The notes below the pieces were generated by a model. It was not told the origin of the DNA, searched no databases, and saw nothing but the letters and a program-made list of their open reading frames with translations. The position numbers and the translations under genes were made by a program. Positions 8,878-18,317 of a stretch of DNA of 64,000 nt are shown piece by piece. Where the stretch lies: NCBI RefSeq assembly GCF_037027585.1, contig NZ_JAXCLE010000013.1, positions 1-64,000 on the forward strand, in the 5' to 3' direction. The DNA comes from Solibacillus ferritrahens (GTDB taxonomy: Bacteria; Bacillota; Bacilli; Bacillales_A; Planococcaceae). The number at the start of each line of letters is the position of its first letter. Position 1 is the first letter of the stretch.

Positions 8878-10605
8878 ATGGGGACAAAAACAGTTGAAAA
8901 ACTAGCAGTAATTCCAGGGGAACATAATTTAAAAAATTATGAGGATATAGCTGCAAATCATGATTGGGGTAATACTGAGAAAGCATTTTCTTGGCATGAA
9001 ACGGGAAAGATCAATATTGCATATGAAGCAATTGATCGACATGTCGATACACATCGGAAAAATAAAGTAGCACTCTATTATAATGATGGGCATCGAAAAG
9101 AAACATATTCTTTCTTTGACATGAAACGCAACTCGAATAAAGCGGCAAATGTATTGAAAGAGAAAGCAAATTTGCGAAAAGGGGATCGTATATTTGTATT
9201 CATGCCACGCACACCAGAGCTTTATTTCAGCTTATTAGGGGCGTTAAAAATAGGGGCAATTGTTGGACCATTATTTGAAGCATTTATGGAGGGTGCCGTT
9301 TATGACCGTTTATTGGATAGTGAGGCAGTTGCAATTATTACAACACCATCATTATTAAATCGAGTACCTATAGAGAAGCTTCCACAACTAAAGACTATCT
9401 TTGTAGTTGGGGAAGATGTTGAAGAAACAGATAAAATATTAGACTTTAAAAAATATTTCAAAGAGGCATCACAAGATTTTGACATTGAATGGGTCGATAA
9501 AGAGGATGGCTCCATTTTACATTATACATCTGGCTCTACCGGTACTCCAAAAGGTGTATTGCATGTACATTATTCAATGGTACAGCAATATCAAACAGCC
9601 CAATGGGTACTTGATCTAAAAGAGAACGACATTTATTGGTGTACAGCTGATCCAGGGTGGGTAACAGGGACAGCTTATGGTATTTTTGGACCGTGGCTAA
9701 ATGGAGTCACTAATTTAATTATTGGCGGCCGATTTAGCCCGCAAGCGTGGTATGGTGCGATTGAAGAATATGGTGTAACCGTCTGGTATAGTGCGCCAAC
9801 TGCATTCAGAATGTTAATGGGTGCCGGTCCAAGTCTGATTAGTAAATACAATTTATCTTCATTGCGACATGTTTTATCCGTTGGTGAACCTTTAAACCCT
9901 GAAGTAGTAAAATGGGGAATGGAGATTTTAAGTCACCGTATACATGATACGTGGTGGATGACAGAAACAGGCGGACATATGATTTGCAATTTGCCTGCGA
10001 TGGAGATCAAACCAGGATCCATGGGAAAACCGATTCCTGGAGTTTATGCTACGATTGTAGATGATCAGGGAAATGAAGTACCGCCATACACAATGGGGAA
10101 TTTAGCAATCAAAAAAGGCTGGCCAGCAATGATGCGCCAGATTTGGGGAAATCCTGAACGTTATAATTCTTATTTTTTAAAAGGAGAATGGTACGTTTCA
10201 GGTGACTCAGCATATAAGGATGAGGACGGATATTTCTGGTTCCAAGGGCGCGTAGATGATGTGATTATGACGGCAGGTGAGCGAGTTGGTCCGTTCGAGG
10301 TAGAAAGTAAATTACTCGAGCATCCGGATGTAATAGAAGCTGGTGTCATCGGAAAGCCGGATCCTGTCCGAGGGGAAATAATTAAAGCATTCGTTTCATT
10401 GCGTGAAGGGGTAGAACCAAGTGAAGCACTTGAAGCAAATATTAGGGATTTCGTAAAAACAGGTTTATCTGCCCATGCTGCACCACGTGAAATCGAATTT
10501 AAAGATAAGCTGCCAAAAACACGAAGCGGAAAAATTATGCGTCGTGTATTGAAAGCGTGGGAATTGAACTTACCAACAGGCGATTTATCAACTATGGAAG
10601 ACTAA
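8878..10605 (+). CDS. acsA: Acetyl-CoA synthetase (AMP-forming)
   Basis: A 575-residue adenylate-forming enzyme that makes acetyl-CoA from acetate, ATP and CoA. Motifs are YTSGSTGTPKGV (P-loop), WWMTETGG and the hinge YVSGDSAYKDEDGYFWFQGR. The C-terminal PKTRSGKIMRR carries Lys552, equivalent to the AcuA-acetylated Lys549 of B. subtilis, so the target site of the divergent AcuA/AcuC pair is present. The ATG at 8878 is chosen because GAAAGGGG (8863-8870) precedes it; the earlier ATG at 8845 lies upstream of that site. Monocistronic with a terminator. Confidence 0.96.
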   Translation: MGTKTVEKLAVIPGEHNLKNYEDIAANHDWGNTEKAFSWHETGKINIAYEAIDRHVDTHRKNKVALYYNDGHRKETYSFFDMKRNSNKAANVLKEKANLRKGDRIFVFMPRTPELYFSLLGALKIGAIVGPLFEAFMEGAVYDRLLDSEAVAIITTPSLLNRVPIEKLPQLKTIFVVGEDVEETDKILDFKKYFKEASQDFDIEWVDKEDGSILHYTSGSTGTPKGVLHVHYSMVQQYQTAQWVLDLKENDIYWCTADPGWVTGTAYGIFGPWLNGVTNLIIGGRFSPQAWYGAIEEYGVTVWYSAPTAFRMLMGAGPSLISKYNLSSLRHVLSVGEPLNPEVVKWGMEILSHRIHDTWWMTETGGHMICNLPAMEIKPGSMGKPIPGVYATIVDDQGNEVPPYTMGNLAIKKGWPAMMRQIWGNPERYNSYFLKGEWYVSGDSAYKDEDGYFWFQGRVDDVIMTAGERVGPFEVESKLLEHPDVIEAGVIGKPDPVRGEIIKAFVSLREGVEPSEALEANIRDFVKTGLSAHAAPREIEFKDKLPKTRSGKIMRRVLKAWELNLPTGDLSTMED

Positions 10606-10633
10606 TTCTTTTCACATTTGCATATGCTATGGG

Positions 10634-10662
10634 GCGCTTACATATGTAGGCGCTTTTTTTTA
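10634..10662 (+). terminator. acsA terminator
   Basis: An inverted repeat, GCGCTTACAT with ATGTAGGCGC, is followed by T8. Confidence 0.88.
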
Positions 10663-10773
10663 CTATTATTAGTCCTCATTCCTTAATAGGAATAGTACGT
10701 GGTACTTTCTACCTCAAATAAACAAACAATTGAACGATAATTTGGAATTATCTATGATTATATAAAAATACAG

Positions 10774-10802
10774 TTGACTAAATAAATATACATAACTATA
10801 CT
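10774..10802 (+). promoter_or_regulatory. Sigma-A promoter of argCJBD
   Basis: TTGACT (10774-10779), a 17-bp spacer and TATACT (10797-10802) form a near-consensus promoter about 65 nt before argC. The spacer and downstream sequence are strongly A+T-rich (AAATAAATATAC and ACTTATTTTTAT), compatible with ArgR/AhrC boxes overlapping the promoter. That operator reading is inference. Confidence 0.75.
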
Positions 10803-10866
10803 TATTTTTATCTTTTAGATTTCGTTGATGTATTTTTTGGCAATAAAAAATTATGAGGTGACAAAG

Positions 10867-11901
10867 ATGAAAGTAAGTATTATTGGTGCCACAGGGTATG
10901 GCGGACTGGAATTATTGCGATTCTTACATAATCATAAAGAAGTAGTAGAAATCGGATTATTTACATCATCTGAGGAAGGAACAGTGTTCTCAGATAAATT
11001 TCCTCACTTAACAAATATTTATAATCAACCGTTATTAAAAATAGATTACGATGTATTAGCAAAATCCGATGTTGTCTTTGCAAGTACACCGTCTGGGGTA
11101 TCTAGTACTCTATTTCCACCTTTAGTAAATTTGGGGCCAAAGTTAATTGATTTATCAGGAGATTTTCGATTAAAAAACCTTGAAAGCTATGAATCTTGGT
11201 ATAAAAAAAAGCCGGCACCGAAAGAAGTAGTTGAAAAAAGTGTATATGGATTAACAGAGTGGAATGAAGCAGCCATCAAGAAATCGGAATTAATTGCAAA
11301 TCCAGGATGCTATCCAACAGCAGTTCTCTTATCCATTCTTCCTCTAATAAAGCATCAGCTGATTGATCCAAGTTTTTTAGTCATTGATGCAAAGAGCGGA
11401 ATATCCGGCGCAGGCAATAAACCTTCAAACACTACACATTACAGTGAAGTAAATGAAAGCTTTTCGATATATAAAATTAATGAGCATCAACATATTCCTG
11501 AAATTGAACAAGCAATTTCGATGTTTACGGATACCGAAACAACTATTACGTTTAACACACATTTAGTGCCGATGACAAGGGGAATTTTAGCTACTTCCTA
11601 TGCACAGGTAACAGAAGGTGTTACACAACAGCAATTAGTTGATTGTTTAACTTCAACGTATGAGAAACACCCCTTCGTCCGTGTCATTCAGGAAGCGTCA
11701 TCTATTGGGACAAATCGCGTAAAAGGTTCAAACTATTGCGATATTTATGTGAAGCTCGATGAACGGACGAATCGGGCAACAATTATAGGGGTAATCGATA
11801 ATTTAGTAAAAGGGGCTGCAGGGCAGGCTATCCAAAACATGAATGTTCAATTTGGTTTACCTCAGCAAACAGGCCTACAACTTGTACCGTACTTTATTTA
11901 A
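10867..11901 (+). CDS. argC: N-acetyl-gamma-glutamyl-phosphate reductase
   Basis: A 344-residue enzyme for the third step of arginine synthesis, NADPH reduction of N-acetylglutamyl phosphate. The N-terminus has GATGYGGLELLR (nucleotide binding) and the catalytic cysteine is in NPGCYPTA. GAGGTGAC precedes the ATG at 10867; the upstream ATG at 10825 lacks such a site and would extend the conserved N-terminus. First gene of argCJBD. Confidence 0.96.
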   Translation: MKVSIIGATGYGGLELLRFLHNHKEVVEIGLFTSSEEGTVFSDKFPHLTNIYNQPLLKIDYDVLAKSDVVFASTPSGVSSTLFPPLVNLGPKLIDLSGDFRLKNLESYESWYKKKPAPKEVVEKSVYGLTEWNEAAIKKSELIANPGCYPTAVLLSILPLIKHQLIDPSFLVIDAKSGISGAGNKPSNTTHYSEVNESFSIYKINEHQHIPEIEQAISMFTDTETTITFNTHLVPMTRGILATSYAQVTEGVTQQQLVDCLTSTYEKHPFVRVIQEASSIGTNRVKGSNYCDIYVKLDERTNRATIIGVIDNLVKGAAGQAIQNMNVQFGLPQQTGLQLVPYFI

Positions 11902-11920
11902 TCATTAGGAGGAACATCAA

Positions 11921-13144
11921 ATGGCTTCAACAATTGAAATGAAAAAACTATCCAGCAAAAATATCGTATCACCAAAAGGCTTTACTGCAGCAGGCGTTCA
12001 TTGCGGTATTAAACATAAGAAAAAAGATTTAGCGATATTAGTCAGTGATGTACCAGCAAGTGTAGCGGGAGTATTTACAACAAATGCTGTTCAAGCAGCG
12101 CCCCTTAAAGTAACAAAGGAAGTTGTATATGAAACGAAAAAAATGCAGGCGATGATTGTGAATTCAGGAAATGCTAATGCATGCACAGGTAAACAAGGGC
12201 TAGCGGATGCTTATGAAATGCAAAGACTTGCTGCTCTAAAGCTAGGCATTTCAGAAAATTTAGTTGGGGTAGCATCAACAGGTGTTATAGGTGAAATTAT
12301 GAAAATGGAGCCCATTCAAACAGGGATGGAAAAGTTGATTCCGGATTCCAAACTTGAAAATGGAATTGATTTTTCACAAGCTATTTTAACAACAGATACG
12401 GTAATGAAAAATACGACTTACTCTACAATCATAGATGGCAAAGAAGTAATAGTATCCGGAACGGCAAAAGGCTCTGGCATGATTGAACCGAATATGGCGA
12501 CAATGCTAGGCTTTATTACGACAGATGCAAATATTGAATCGGATGAATTACAAAAAGCGTTATCTAATGTAACGGATTGTACATTCAACTCAATTACAGT
12601 AGATGGAGATACATCAACTAATGATACGGTCGTAGTAATGGCAAATGGTTTAGCGGGTAATGAACCATTATCACCTGCACATCCGGATTGGGAGAATTTT
12701 TATACAGCATTACGCTTAGTATCAGAAGACTTAGCAAAATCAATCGCTCGTGATGGAGAAGGCGCAACAAAATTAATTGAAGTTGAGGTCGATGGTGCCA
12801 TTTCGGACGAAGAGGCACGAAAAATCGCAAAAACAGTTGTCGGTTCCCCTCTTGTAAAGACAGCAGTTTTCGGATGTGATGCAAACTGGGGTCGTATTAT
12901 CGCAGCAGTTGGCTATTCAGGAGCTGTAGTAGATCCTGATAAAATTACGATTAAAATTGGCGGAGCGACAATGGTTGAAAACGGTGAACCAATCAAGTTC
13001 TCAGAAGAAGTACTGATTGAAATTCTGAAACAGCATGAAGTAAAAATCTATGTATCTTTAGAAGTTGGAGAGGGGCACGGATTTGCATGGGGGTGTGATT
13101 TAACTTATGACTACGTTCAAATCAACGCATCATACCGTTCGTAA
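11921..13144 (+). CDS. argJ: Glutamate N-acetyltransferase / amino-acid acetyltransferase
   Basis: A 407-residue Ntn-like enzyme cleaved autocatalytically before the nucleophile Thr194 in NMATMLGF. It transfers acetyl from N-acetylornithine to glutamate and so recycles the acetyl group. Whether this copy is bifunctional (also using acetyl-CoA) cannot be told from sequence, but no argA is visible. AGGAGG precedes the start, 19 nt after argC. Its last 38 nt overlap the preferred start of argB. Confidence 0.96.
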   Translation: MASTIEMKKLSSKNIVSPKGFTAAGVHCGIKHKKKDLAILVSDVPASVAGVFTTNAVQAAPLKVTKEVVYETKKMQAMIVNSGNANACTGKQGLADAYEMQRLAALKLGISENLVGVASTGVIGEIMKMEPIQTGMEKLIPDSKLENGIDFSQAILTTDTVMKNTTYSTIIDGKEVIVSGTAKGSGMIEPNMATMLGFITTDANIESDELQKALSNVTDCTFNSITVDGDTSTNDTVVVMANGLAGNEPLSPAHPDWENFYTALRLVSEDLAKSIARDGEGATKLIEVEVDGAISDEEARKIAKTVVGSPLVKTAVFGCDANWGRIIAAVGYSGAVVDPDKITIKIGGATMVENGEPIKFSEEVLIEILKQHEVKIYVSLEVGEGHGFAWGCDLTYDYVQINASYRS

Positions 13145-13883
13145 AATGGTCATAAAGCTTGGTGGCAGTACATTAGAAGGTCTTAACGAGGCCTTCTTTC
13201 GTAATTTCAAAGCCCTTCAAGAACAGGGGATTCAACTCATAATTACCCATGGCGGGGGACCAGCAATCAATCGAGAATTAGCAGCTGCTAATATCAAGTC
13301 CCAAGTTGTAAATGGCTTACGGGTAACGAACGAAGAAATGATTGGAATTGTCCAGTCCACATTGATCGGCAAAGTTAATCCTGCATTAGTACATGAGCTC
13401 AATGCTGCAGGGATTAACTCTGTAGGTTTAAATGGTTTTGATCAAACCCTACTAGAAAGTGAATTTTTAGATTATGAAACTTATAAATATGTAGGTAAGG
13501 TAAAAAATGTTAATGTTAAATTATTAAATACATTAACTGAAAGTGGTATTGTCCCTGTAATTGCATGCATTGGCGCAACAAAGGATGGGCATGCACTTAA
13601 TATTAATGGAGATACAGTGGCAAGTGAAATTGCATTGGCAGTCGGTGCAGACCGTTTACTCCTCGTTACAGATGTTGCAGGTATTCGTATTAAAGATAAA
13701 TTTCAAACAGAGGCCACACCAAATTTAATTAAGCAGTGGATTGACGAAGGGGATATATACGGCGGTATGATACCGAAAGTGCAGGGGGCTTTAAATTGTT
13801 TGCAATCGGGAATACCATCTGTTCAAATTGTCAATGAAACATTAACGGGTACAACTATTTTAAGTGAGGAGCTAGTAAAATGA
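13107..13883 (+). CDS. argB: N-acetylglutamate kinase
   Basis: A 258-residue amino-acid kinase fold protein with MVIKLGGS (phosphate binding), THGGGP and LLLVTDVAGI; it phosphorylates N-acetylglutamate. The start is uncertain. The ATG at 13107 overlaps argJ by 38 nt and has GGGGGTG about 10 nt upstream. The ATG at 13146 would begin exactly at MVIKLGG but has no ribosome site. The first is preferred; the mature core is the same. It overlaps argD by 4 nt. Confidence 0.93.
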   Translation: MTTFKSTHHTVRKMVIKLGGSTLEGLNEAFFRNFKALQEQGIQLIITHGGGPAINRELAAANIKSQVVNGLRVTNEEMIGIVQSTLIGKVNPALVHELNAAGINSVGLNGFDQTLLESEFLDYETYKYVGKVKNVNVKLLNTLTESGIVPVIACIGATKDGHALNINGDTVASEIALAVGADRLLLVTDVAGIRIKDKFQTEATPNLIKQWIDEGDIYGGMIPKVQGALNCLQSGIPSVQIVNETLTGTTILSEELVK

Positions 13884-15034
13884 GTGCATTATTTCAAAAT
13901 TACGCAAGAAGACCTTTCGCTATTGTCGAAGGGAAAGGAACTGAAGTATTCGATACAACAGGAAAACGCTATTTAGATTTTACGAGTGGAATAGCTGTCT
14001 GTAGCTTAGGTCATGCCAATCCTGCAATTGTAGAGGCAATTCAGCAGCAGAGTAAGAAGCTATGGCATATTAGTAACTTATTTGAGAGCCCAGGGCAAGA
14101 GCAGCTGGCGGCAGCGTTAGTGAAAGATTTACATCTATCCTACGCTTTTTTCTGTAATAGTGGAGCAGAGGCAAATGAGGCTGCGATTAAATTGGCTAGA
14201 AAGCATACAGGGAAGCATAAAATAATCGTTTTTGAACAAAGCTTCCATGGACGTACATTCGGTGCAATGAGTGCGACAGGTCAAGATAAAGTACGTAACG
14301 GCTTCGGACCATTAGTGAGTGAATTTATCACATTACCGTTCAATGATGCAACTGCATTAAAAGCGGCAGCAGACTCTGAAACAGCAGCTATTATGCTGGA
14401 AATGATTCAGGGTGAAGGTGGGGTAAATGCCGTATCTGACGAATTTGCGCAAGCTATTCACGATATTCAGCAAACAACGGATATTTTAGTAATTGCAGAT
14501 GAAGTACAAACTGGAATTGGACGTACCGGTACACGTTTTGCGTTTGAACAGACTGTAATAAAGCCTAATATTGTATCAATGGCGAAAGGTCTAGGAGGCG
14601 GTTTTCCAATTGGAGGTATTCTCGGTACAGAGGAACTATTTAATACGTTTAATGCAGGAACACACGGCACGACATTCGGTGGGAACCCATTAGCGGTGTC
14701 AGTAGCACAAACAGTTATTGATCATATATTTAATGATGAATTTTTACAATCAGTAAAACAAAAATCTGAATACTTTATAAATAAACTAAAAGAAGCGTTC
14801 CCAGACAAAAACTATACTGTTCAAGGTAAGGGTTTAATGCTTGGTTTAGGGCTAGGTGGAGAAGATGTAGCGCCTTATGTAGCAGCTCTAGATGAAGCGG
14901 GGCTGTTAACTGTAGCAGCAGGTCCGAAAGTAATACGATTATTGCCTCCGTTAACTGTAAGTGAGCAAGAAATCGATGAAGCTATAAACATACTAAAAGG
15001 TGTATTACAAGCAGACAAAATAACATCTCCATAA
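13880..15034 (+). CDS. argD: N-acetylornithine aminotransferase
   Basis: A 384-residue class-III PLP aminotransferase. The PLP lysine is in SMAKGLGGGFPIG and the cofactor pocket motif GAEANEAAIKLAR is present. It converts N-acetylglutamate semialdehyde to N-acetylornithine. The start overlaps the argB stop as ATGA. The cluster ends here at a terminator, whereas in B. subtilis argCJBD continues into carAB-argF; those genes must lie elsewhere. Confidence 0.95.
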   Translation: MSALFQNYARRPFAIVEGKGTEVFDTTGKRYLDFTSGIAVCSLGHANPAIVEAIQQQSKKLWHISNLFESPGQEQLAAALVKDLHLSYAFFCNSGAEANEAAIKLARKHTGKHKIIVFEQSFHGRTFGAMSATGQDKVRNGFGPLVSEFITLPFNDATALKAAADSETAAIMLEMIQGEGGVNAVSDEFAQAIHDIQQTTDILVIADEVQTGIGRTGTRFAFEQTVIKPNIVSMAKGLGGGFPIGGILGTEELFNTFNAGTHGTTFGGNPLAVSVAQTVIDHIFNDEFLQSVKQKSEYFINKLKEAFPDKNYTVQGKGLMLGLGLGGEDVAPYVAALDEAGLLTVAAGPKVIRLLPPLTVSEQEIDEAINILKGVLQADKITSP

Positions 15035-15042
15035 ATAATTTA

Positions 15043-15082
15043 AAAACCTCCTCAACTATATGATAGTTGGGGAGGTTTTGTT
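15043..15082. terminator. Bidirectional terminator between argD and the PBP gene
   Basis: AAAACCTCCTCAACTAT pairs with ATAGTTGGGGAGGTTTT, with T-runs on both strands. It serves the convergent argD and PBP genes. Confidence 0.88.
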
Positions 15083-15089
15083 TTACAGA

Positions 15090-17933
15090 TTAATCAATAG
15101 TTGTTTCTGGATCGATTTCTATATCGTCTAAATCTTCTTCTATAATCTCTCCTGGAACAGTATTCTCTTCATCTTCAATTGGTGGAATAGTATAAACTTC
15201 CCCAACTTCATTCGAATAACCAGATTCCAGACCTGTAATATCAACAGCTACAACAACATACCTAACGCCTTCTGACACAGACATTTGGAATCCTTCGTAA
15301 GATTTTAATGATCTTACAAGTGATGTGCCTTCATCAGTAATACTGTAGACACGGTAACCAACCACATCATTTGATGCAGAAGCCGTCCATGACAATGAAC
15401 CATTTGCCAAAGTCGCAAATACAGCTTCAGGTGGAGCACCATCCGCTTCGAACGGGGCACCTGATACAACACCATTACCAGTACTGAATGGCAATAACTT
15501 TGATGCATCCCCGCCGAGTCTACCTAGCATACGGTTAATAAAGGCTTGATTCAATCCGTATCCACTCGTTTGGACGAATTCAGTAGGTGTGTTTGGTAGT
15601 GCCGCATAAGTACTGCCGTTAATTACAACAGAAGTGGATGAAACGAAACTATCATCTGGCTGTGTAGGTAAAAATACATTTTTGTTAAATAAATCGGAGA
15701 CAACTAAACCAGCATTCGAACAAGATGTGGAAGCAGCTAGTCCGGATATTCCACAAAACGACTGCGTAACAACACCTTCTGGCTTTTTGAATGTTTCCTT
15801 TGTACCAATTAATTCTGGATCGATATCATAAAGAGTATTTAAATAACTTGCCCATAATCGGTTCACACGATTACTAGGGTGCTGATAACGATTATTAAAC
15901 GCATAAAGAGTACGCGGCTGATCATAACCTAACCATACACCGATTGAGATATTCGGATTATAGCCTACTAGCCAAACGTCTTTATGGTCTTGAGTCGTAC
16001 CTGATTTTGCAGCAAAGTCAGAAGAGAACTTTAACTGACTTTTCGCTAAAGTTGCAGTACCGCCTTGTTGAAGTACACCACGTAACATATCAGTCATCAT
16101 ATAGGCAGTTTCTGGACTAAATACCTCCACCGGCTCTACTTTATGTTCAAAAATAACATTGCCATCTAAATCCTCGATACGCTCAATCATATAGGCATCA
16201 ATGAATTTCCCTTCATTTGCAAATGTAGTATACGCATTGGTATTCTCTTCGACCGTTGCACCATGAGTAATACCACCAATGGCTGTAGATAAATGGACGT
16301 AATCGCCTTCTGTTAACTTGGAGAAGCCCATTTTGTCTAAATACGTTGCAGGACGGCGATCTAAAATAGAGTCATACAAACGTAATAAGGCTAAGTTTTG
16401 GGAAGAGGCAACAGCCTGACGTGCCGGAATAATACCCAATTCCTGTGTAGGAATATAGTTTACAGGTTCGTAATCATCATAATCACGTTTAAATTTAACA
16501 TCCACTACCGGACTACCTGCCCCGATTACACCATATTCCAGTGCCGGTGCATAAGCAAGTAATGGTTTCATAGTTGATCCGTTTGATCGATATGCTTGTG
16601 TAGCGTGATTTAATTGTTCCAATTGATGGTCACGTCCACCAACGAAACTTAAAATACGACCTGTTTTATTATCGATAATGATGCTTCCTGTTTGTACAGG
16701 CACATTCACTTCGATTTCTTCACCTGTTTCCGGATCTTTTTCTTTTTTCTTATATGTCTGACCATACAGGGTAAATTCTTCTGTTACATTCCGCATAGCA
16801 TCATACATATCTTTATTGATGGTCGAATAAATACGATATCCTCCTGAACGAATAGTACGGTCTGCCAATATGGAGTATTTTTCATTTAAGTTCTTTTCTT
16901 CTTTTAAACGGTCTGGATCAATTCCGTCTTTTTCAGCAAGTATTTTTGCAAAAATTTCTTTTGCGCGCATTTCAAGCTCAGCTGTTAGCCAAGGATATTT
17001 GTCCTCTGGTCGTTCTTCATAGCCTTTCAAATCTTTCGTAATATCATAGGCTATTGCTTCGTTGTATTCTTTTTCAGAAATATAGCCAACTTCCTGCATA
17101 CGGTATAATACTGTTTTCATACGGTCGATACCTGGTTTTATGCCTTCAGCGCTCTTTTGCTCACCCTTATTTGTGAATGGTGTGTATTTAAAAGGAGCTT
17201 GTGGAATACCGGCTATATAAGCAGCCTGTGGTAAGTTTAATTTAGATGCTGAAATACCGAATATACCTTGGGCTGCTGTTTCGATGCCAGCAATATTACG
17301 ACCAGAAGAATTACGGCCATAAGGGATAATATTAAGGTATGCTTCCAAAATTTCTTCTTTGCTCATAAACTTCTCAAGCCGGAAAGCGAGTAATATTTCT
17401 TTTGCTTTACGCTCATACGAAACTTCATTTGTAAGTATTTGGTTTTTTATTAACTGCTGTGTTAAAGTAGAGCCACCAGTTTGTGTAGAAGAGTTGGATA
17501 CATCCTGCAGTAACCCACGTAAAACTGCTTTTGGCACAATTCCTTCATGCTCTCGGAAATATTCATCTTCCGTAGCAAGGACAGCATTTATAACTGTTGG
17601 AGATATATTAGCAAGCGATGTTTCACGTCGGTCTAAGTCTGTTCGAATTTTTCCTATGTAAATATCGTTTGCAAAGTAAAGTTCACTTGTTTCTTCATAG
17701 CTGAATATTTGCTCGCGCATCTCTTCTTTTGATCGCAAAGGTTCATCCTTAGTTAATGATGCGAAGTAACCTGCACCTACACCCCCAACGAATAACAGTG
17801 TAGTAGCGACAAAAATTACCGCTAATAAAGTTAAATTCCAAAATACACCACCAGTAATTCGTACGTAGCGCATCTGTTTTGAAGAAGCAAGGGATTCGAT
17901 TTTTTTATTAAATTTTTCAAGCCATTCTTTCAC
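15090..17933 (-). CDS. Class A penicillin-binding protein with C-terminal FN3-like domain
   Basis: A 947-residue bifunctional peptidoglycan synthase. A single transmembrane helix (about 30-60) is followed by a GT51 glycosyltransferase with Glu122 in EDEYFREH and TGGSTLTQQLIKN. The transpeptidase has Ser453 in STMK, SQN (511-513) and KSGT (643-646). After the transpeptidase comes a Cys-containing linker, an FN3-like domain (PPEAVFATLANGSLSWTAS to GLESGYSN) and a very acidic tail ending EIDPETTID. The length exceeds a minimal class A PBP (about 700) because of these additions. It is convergent with argD and divergent from tyrS. Which PBP subclass (PbpF/PbpG/PonA type) is not decided. Confidence 0.93.
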   Translation of the reverse strand: MKEWLEKFNKKIESLASSKQMRYVRITGGVFWNLTLLAVIFVATTLLFVGGVGAGYFASLTKDEPLRSKEEMREQIFSYEETSELYFANDIYIGKIRTDLDRRETSLANISPTVINAVLATEDEYFREHEGIVPKAVLRGLLQDVSNSSTQTGGSTLTQQLIKNQILTNEVSYERKAKEILLAFRLEKFMSKEEILEAYLNIIPYGRNSSGRNIAGIETAAQGIFGISASKLNLPQAAYIAGIPQAPFKYTPFTNKGEQKSAEGIKPGIDRMKTVLYRMQEVGYISEKEYNEAIAYDITKDLKGYEERPEDKYPWLTAELEMRAKEIFAKILAEKDGIDPDRLKEEKNLNEKYSILADRTIRSGGYRIYSTINKDMYDAMRNVTEEFTLYGQTYKKKEKDPETGEEIEVNVPVQTGSIIIDNKTGRILSFVGGRDHQLEQLNHATQAYRSNGSTMKPLLAYAPALEYGVIGAGSPVVDVKFKRDYDDYEPVNYIPTQELGIIPARQAVASSQNLALLRLYDSILDRRPATYLDKMGFSKLTEGDYVHLSTAIGGITHGATVEENTNAYTTFANEGKFIDAYMIERIEDLDGNVIFEHKVEPVEVFSPETAYMMTDMLRGVLQQGGTATLAKSQLKFSSDFAAKSGTTQDHKDVWLVGYNPNISIGVWLGYDQPRTLYAFNNRYQHPSNRVNRLWASYLNTLYDIDPELIGTKETFKKPEGVVTQSFCGISGLAASTSCSNAGLVVSDLFNKNVFLPTQPDDSFVSSTSVVINGSTYAALPNTPTEFVQTSGYGLNQAFINRMLGRLGGDASKLLPFSTGNGVVSGAPFEADGAPPEAVFATLANGSLSWTASASNDVVGYRVYSITDEGTSLVRSLKSYEGFQMSVSEGVRYVVVAVDITGLESGYSNEVGEVYTIPPIEDEENTVPGEIIEEDLDDIEIDPETTID

Positions 17934-17995
17934 AACATCGCCCTCCTAAAATCTTGTTTATTATAGCATATTTGTTATGTAAACAAATATATTTA

Positions 17996-18023
17996 TTGAC
18001 AACAACTATTTTCTAGGTAGAAT
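17996..18023 (+). promoter_or_regulatory. tyrS promoter
   Basis: TTGACA (17996-18001), a 16-bp spacer and TAGAAT (18018-18023) lie just before the T-box leader. Confidence 0.65.
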
Positions 18024-18029
18024 AGAAAA

Positions 18030-18270
18030 TATAAATTTCTGGCAAAGAAGAGTTTGCAGTAATAAATGTGTTCCCTGATTAGAGAGCTGGCGGTTGGTGA
18101 AAGCCAGAGAAAACGCATTTATGAATTACGTACTTGGAGCTGGAACGGGTCGTCACGTTATAGACGCTTAAAGTGGAAGAAAAGTTTTTGTTTTCTTCAA
18201 GCTGGGTGGTACCGCGTTAAATGAAAAATTTGACGTCCCTGCATGCATTTGCGTGTAGGGACGTTTTTTG
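18030..18270 (+). ncRNA. T-box leader of tyrS with terminator
   Basis: The conserved T-box core GGGTGGTACCGCG lies at 18204-18216. Upstream, AATAAATGTGTT pairs with AACGCATTTAT to close stem I, and GGTTGGTGAAAGCCAG matches the conserved distal part of stem I. A TAC at 18127-18129, followed by G, is the likely Tyr specifier. A terminator (GACGTCCCT with AGGGACG then T6, about 18232-18269) follows. Uncharged tRNA-Tyr would stabilise the antiterminator and raise tyrS expression. Confidence 0.93.
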
Positions 18271-18317
18271 TTTCCTTACATAGCGAATAACAACACATGT
18301 AAAAGGAGAGAAACAAC

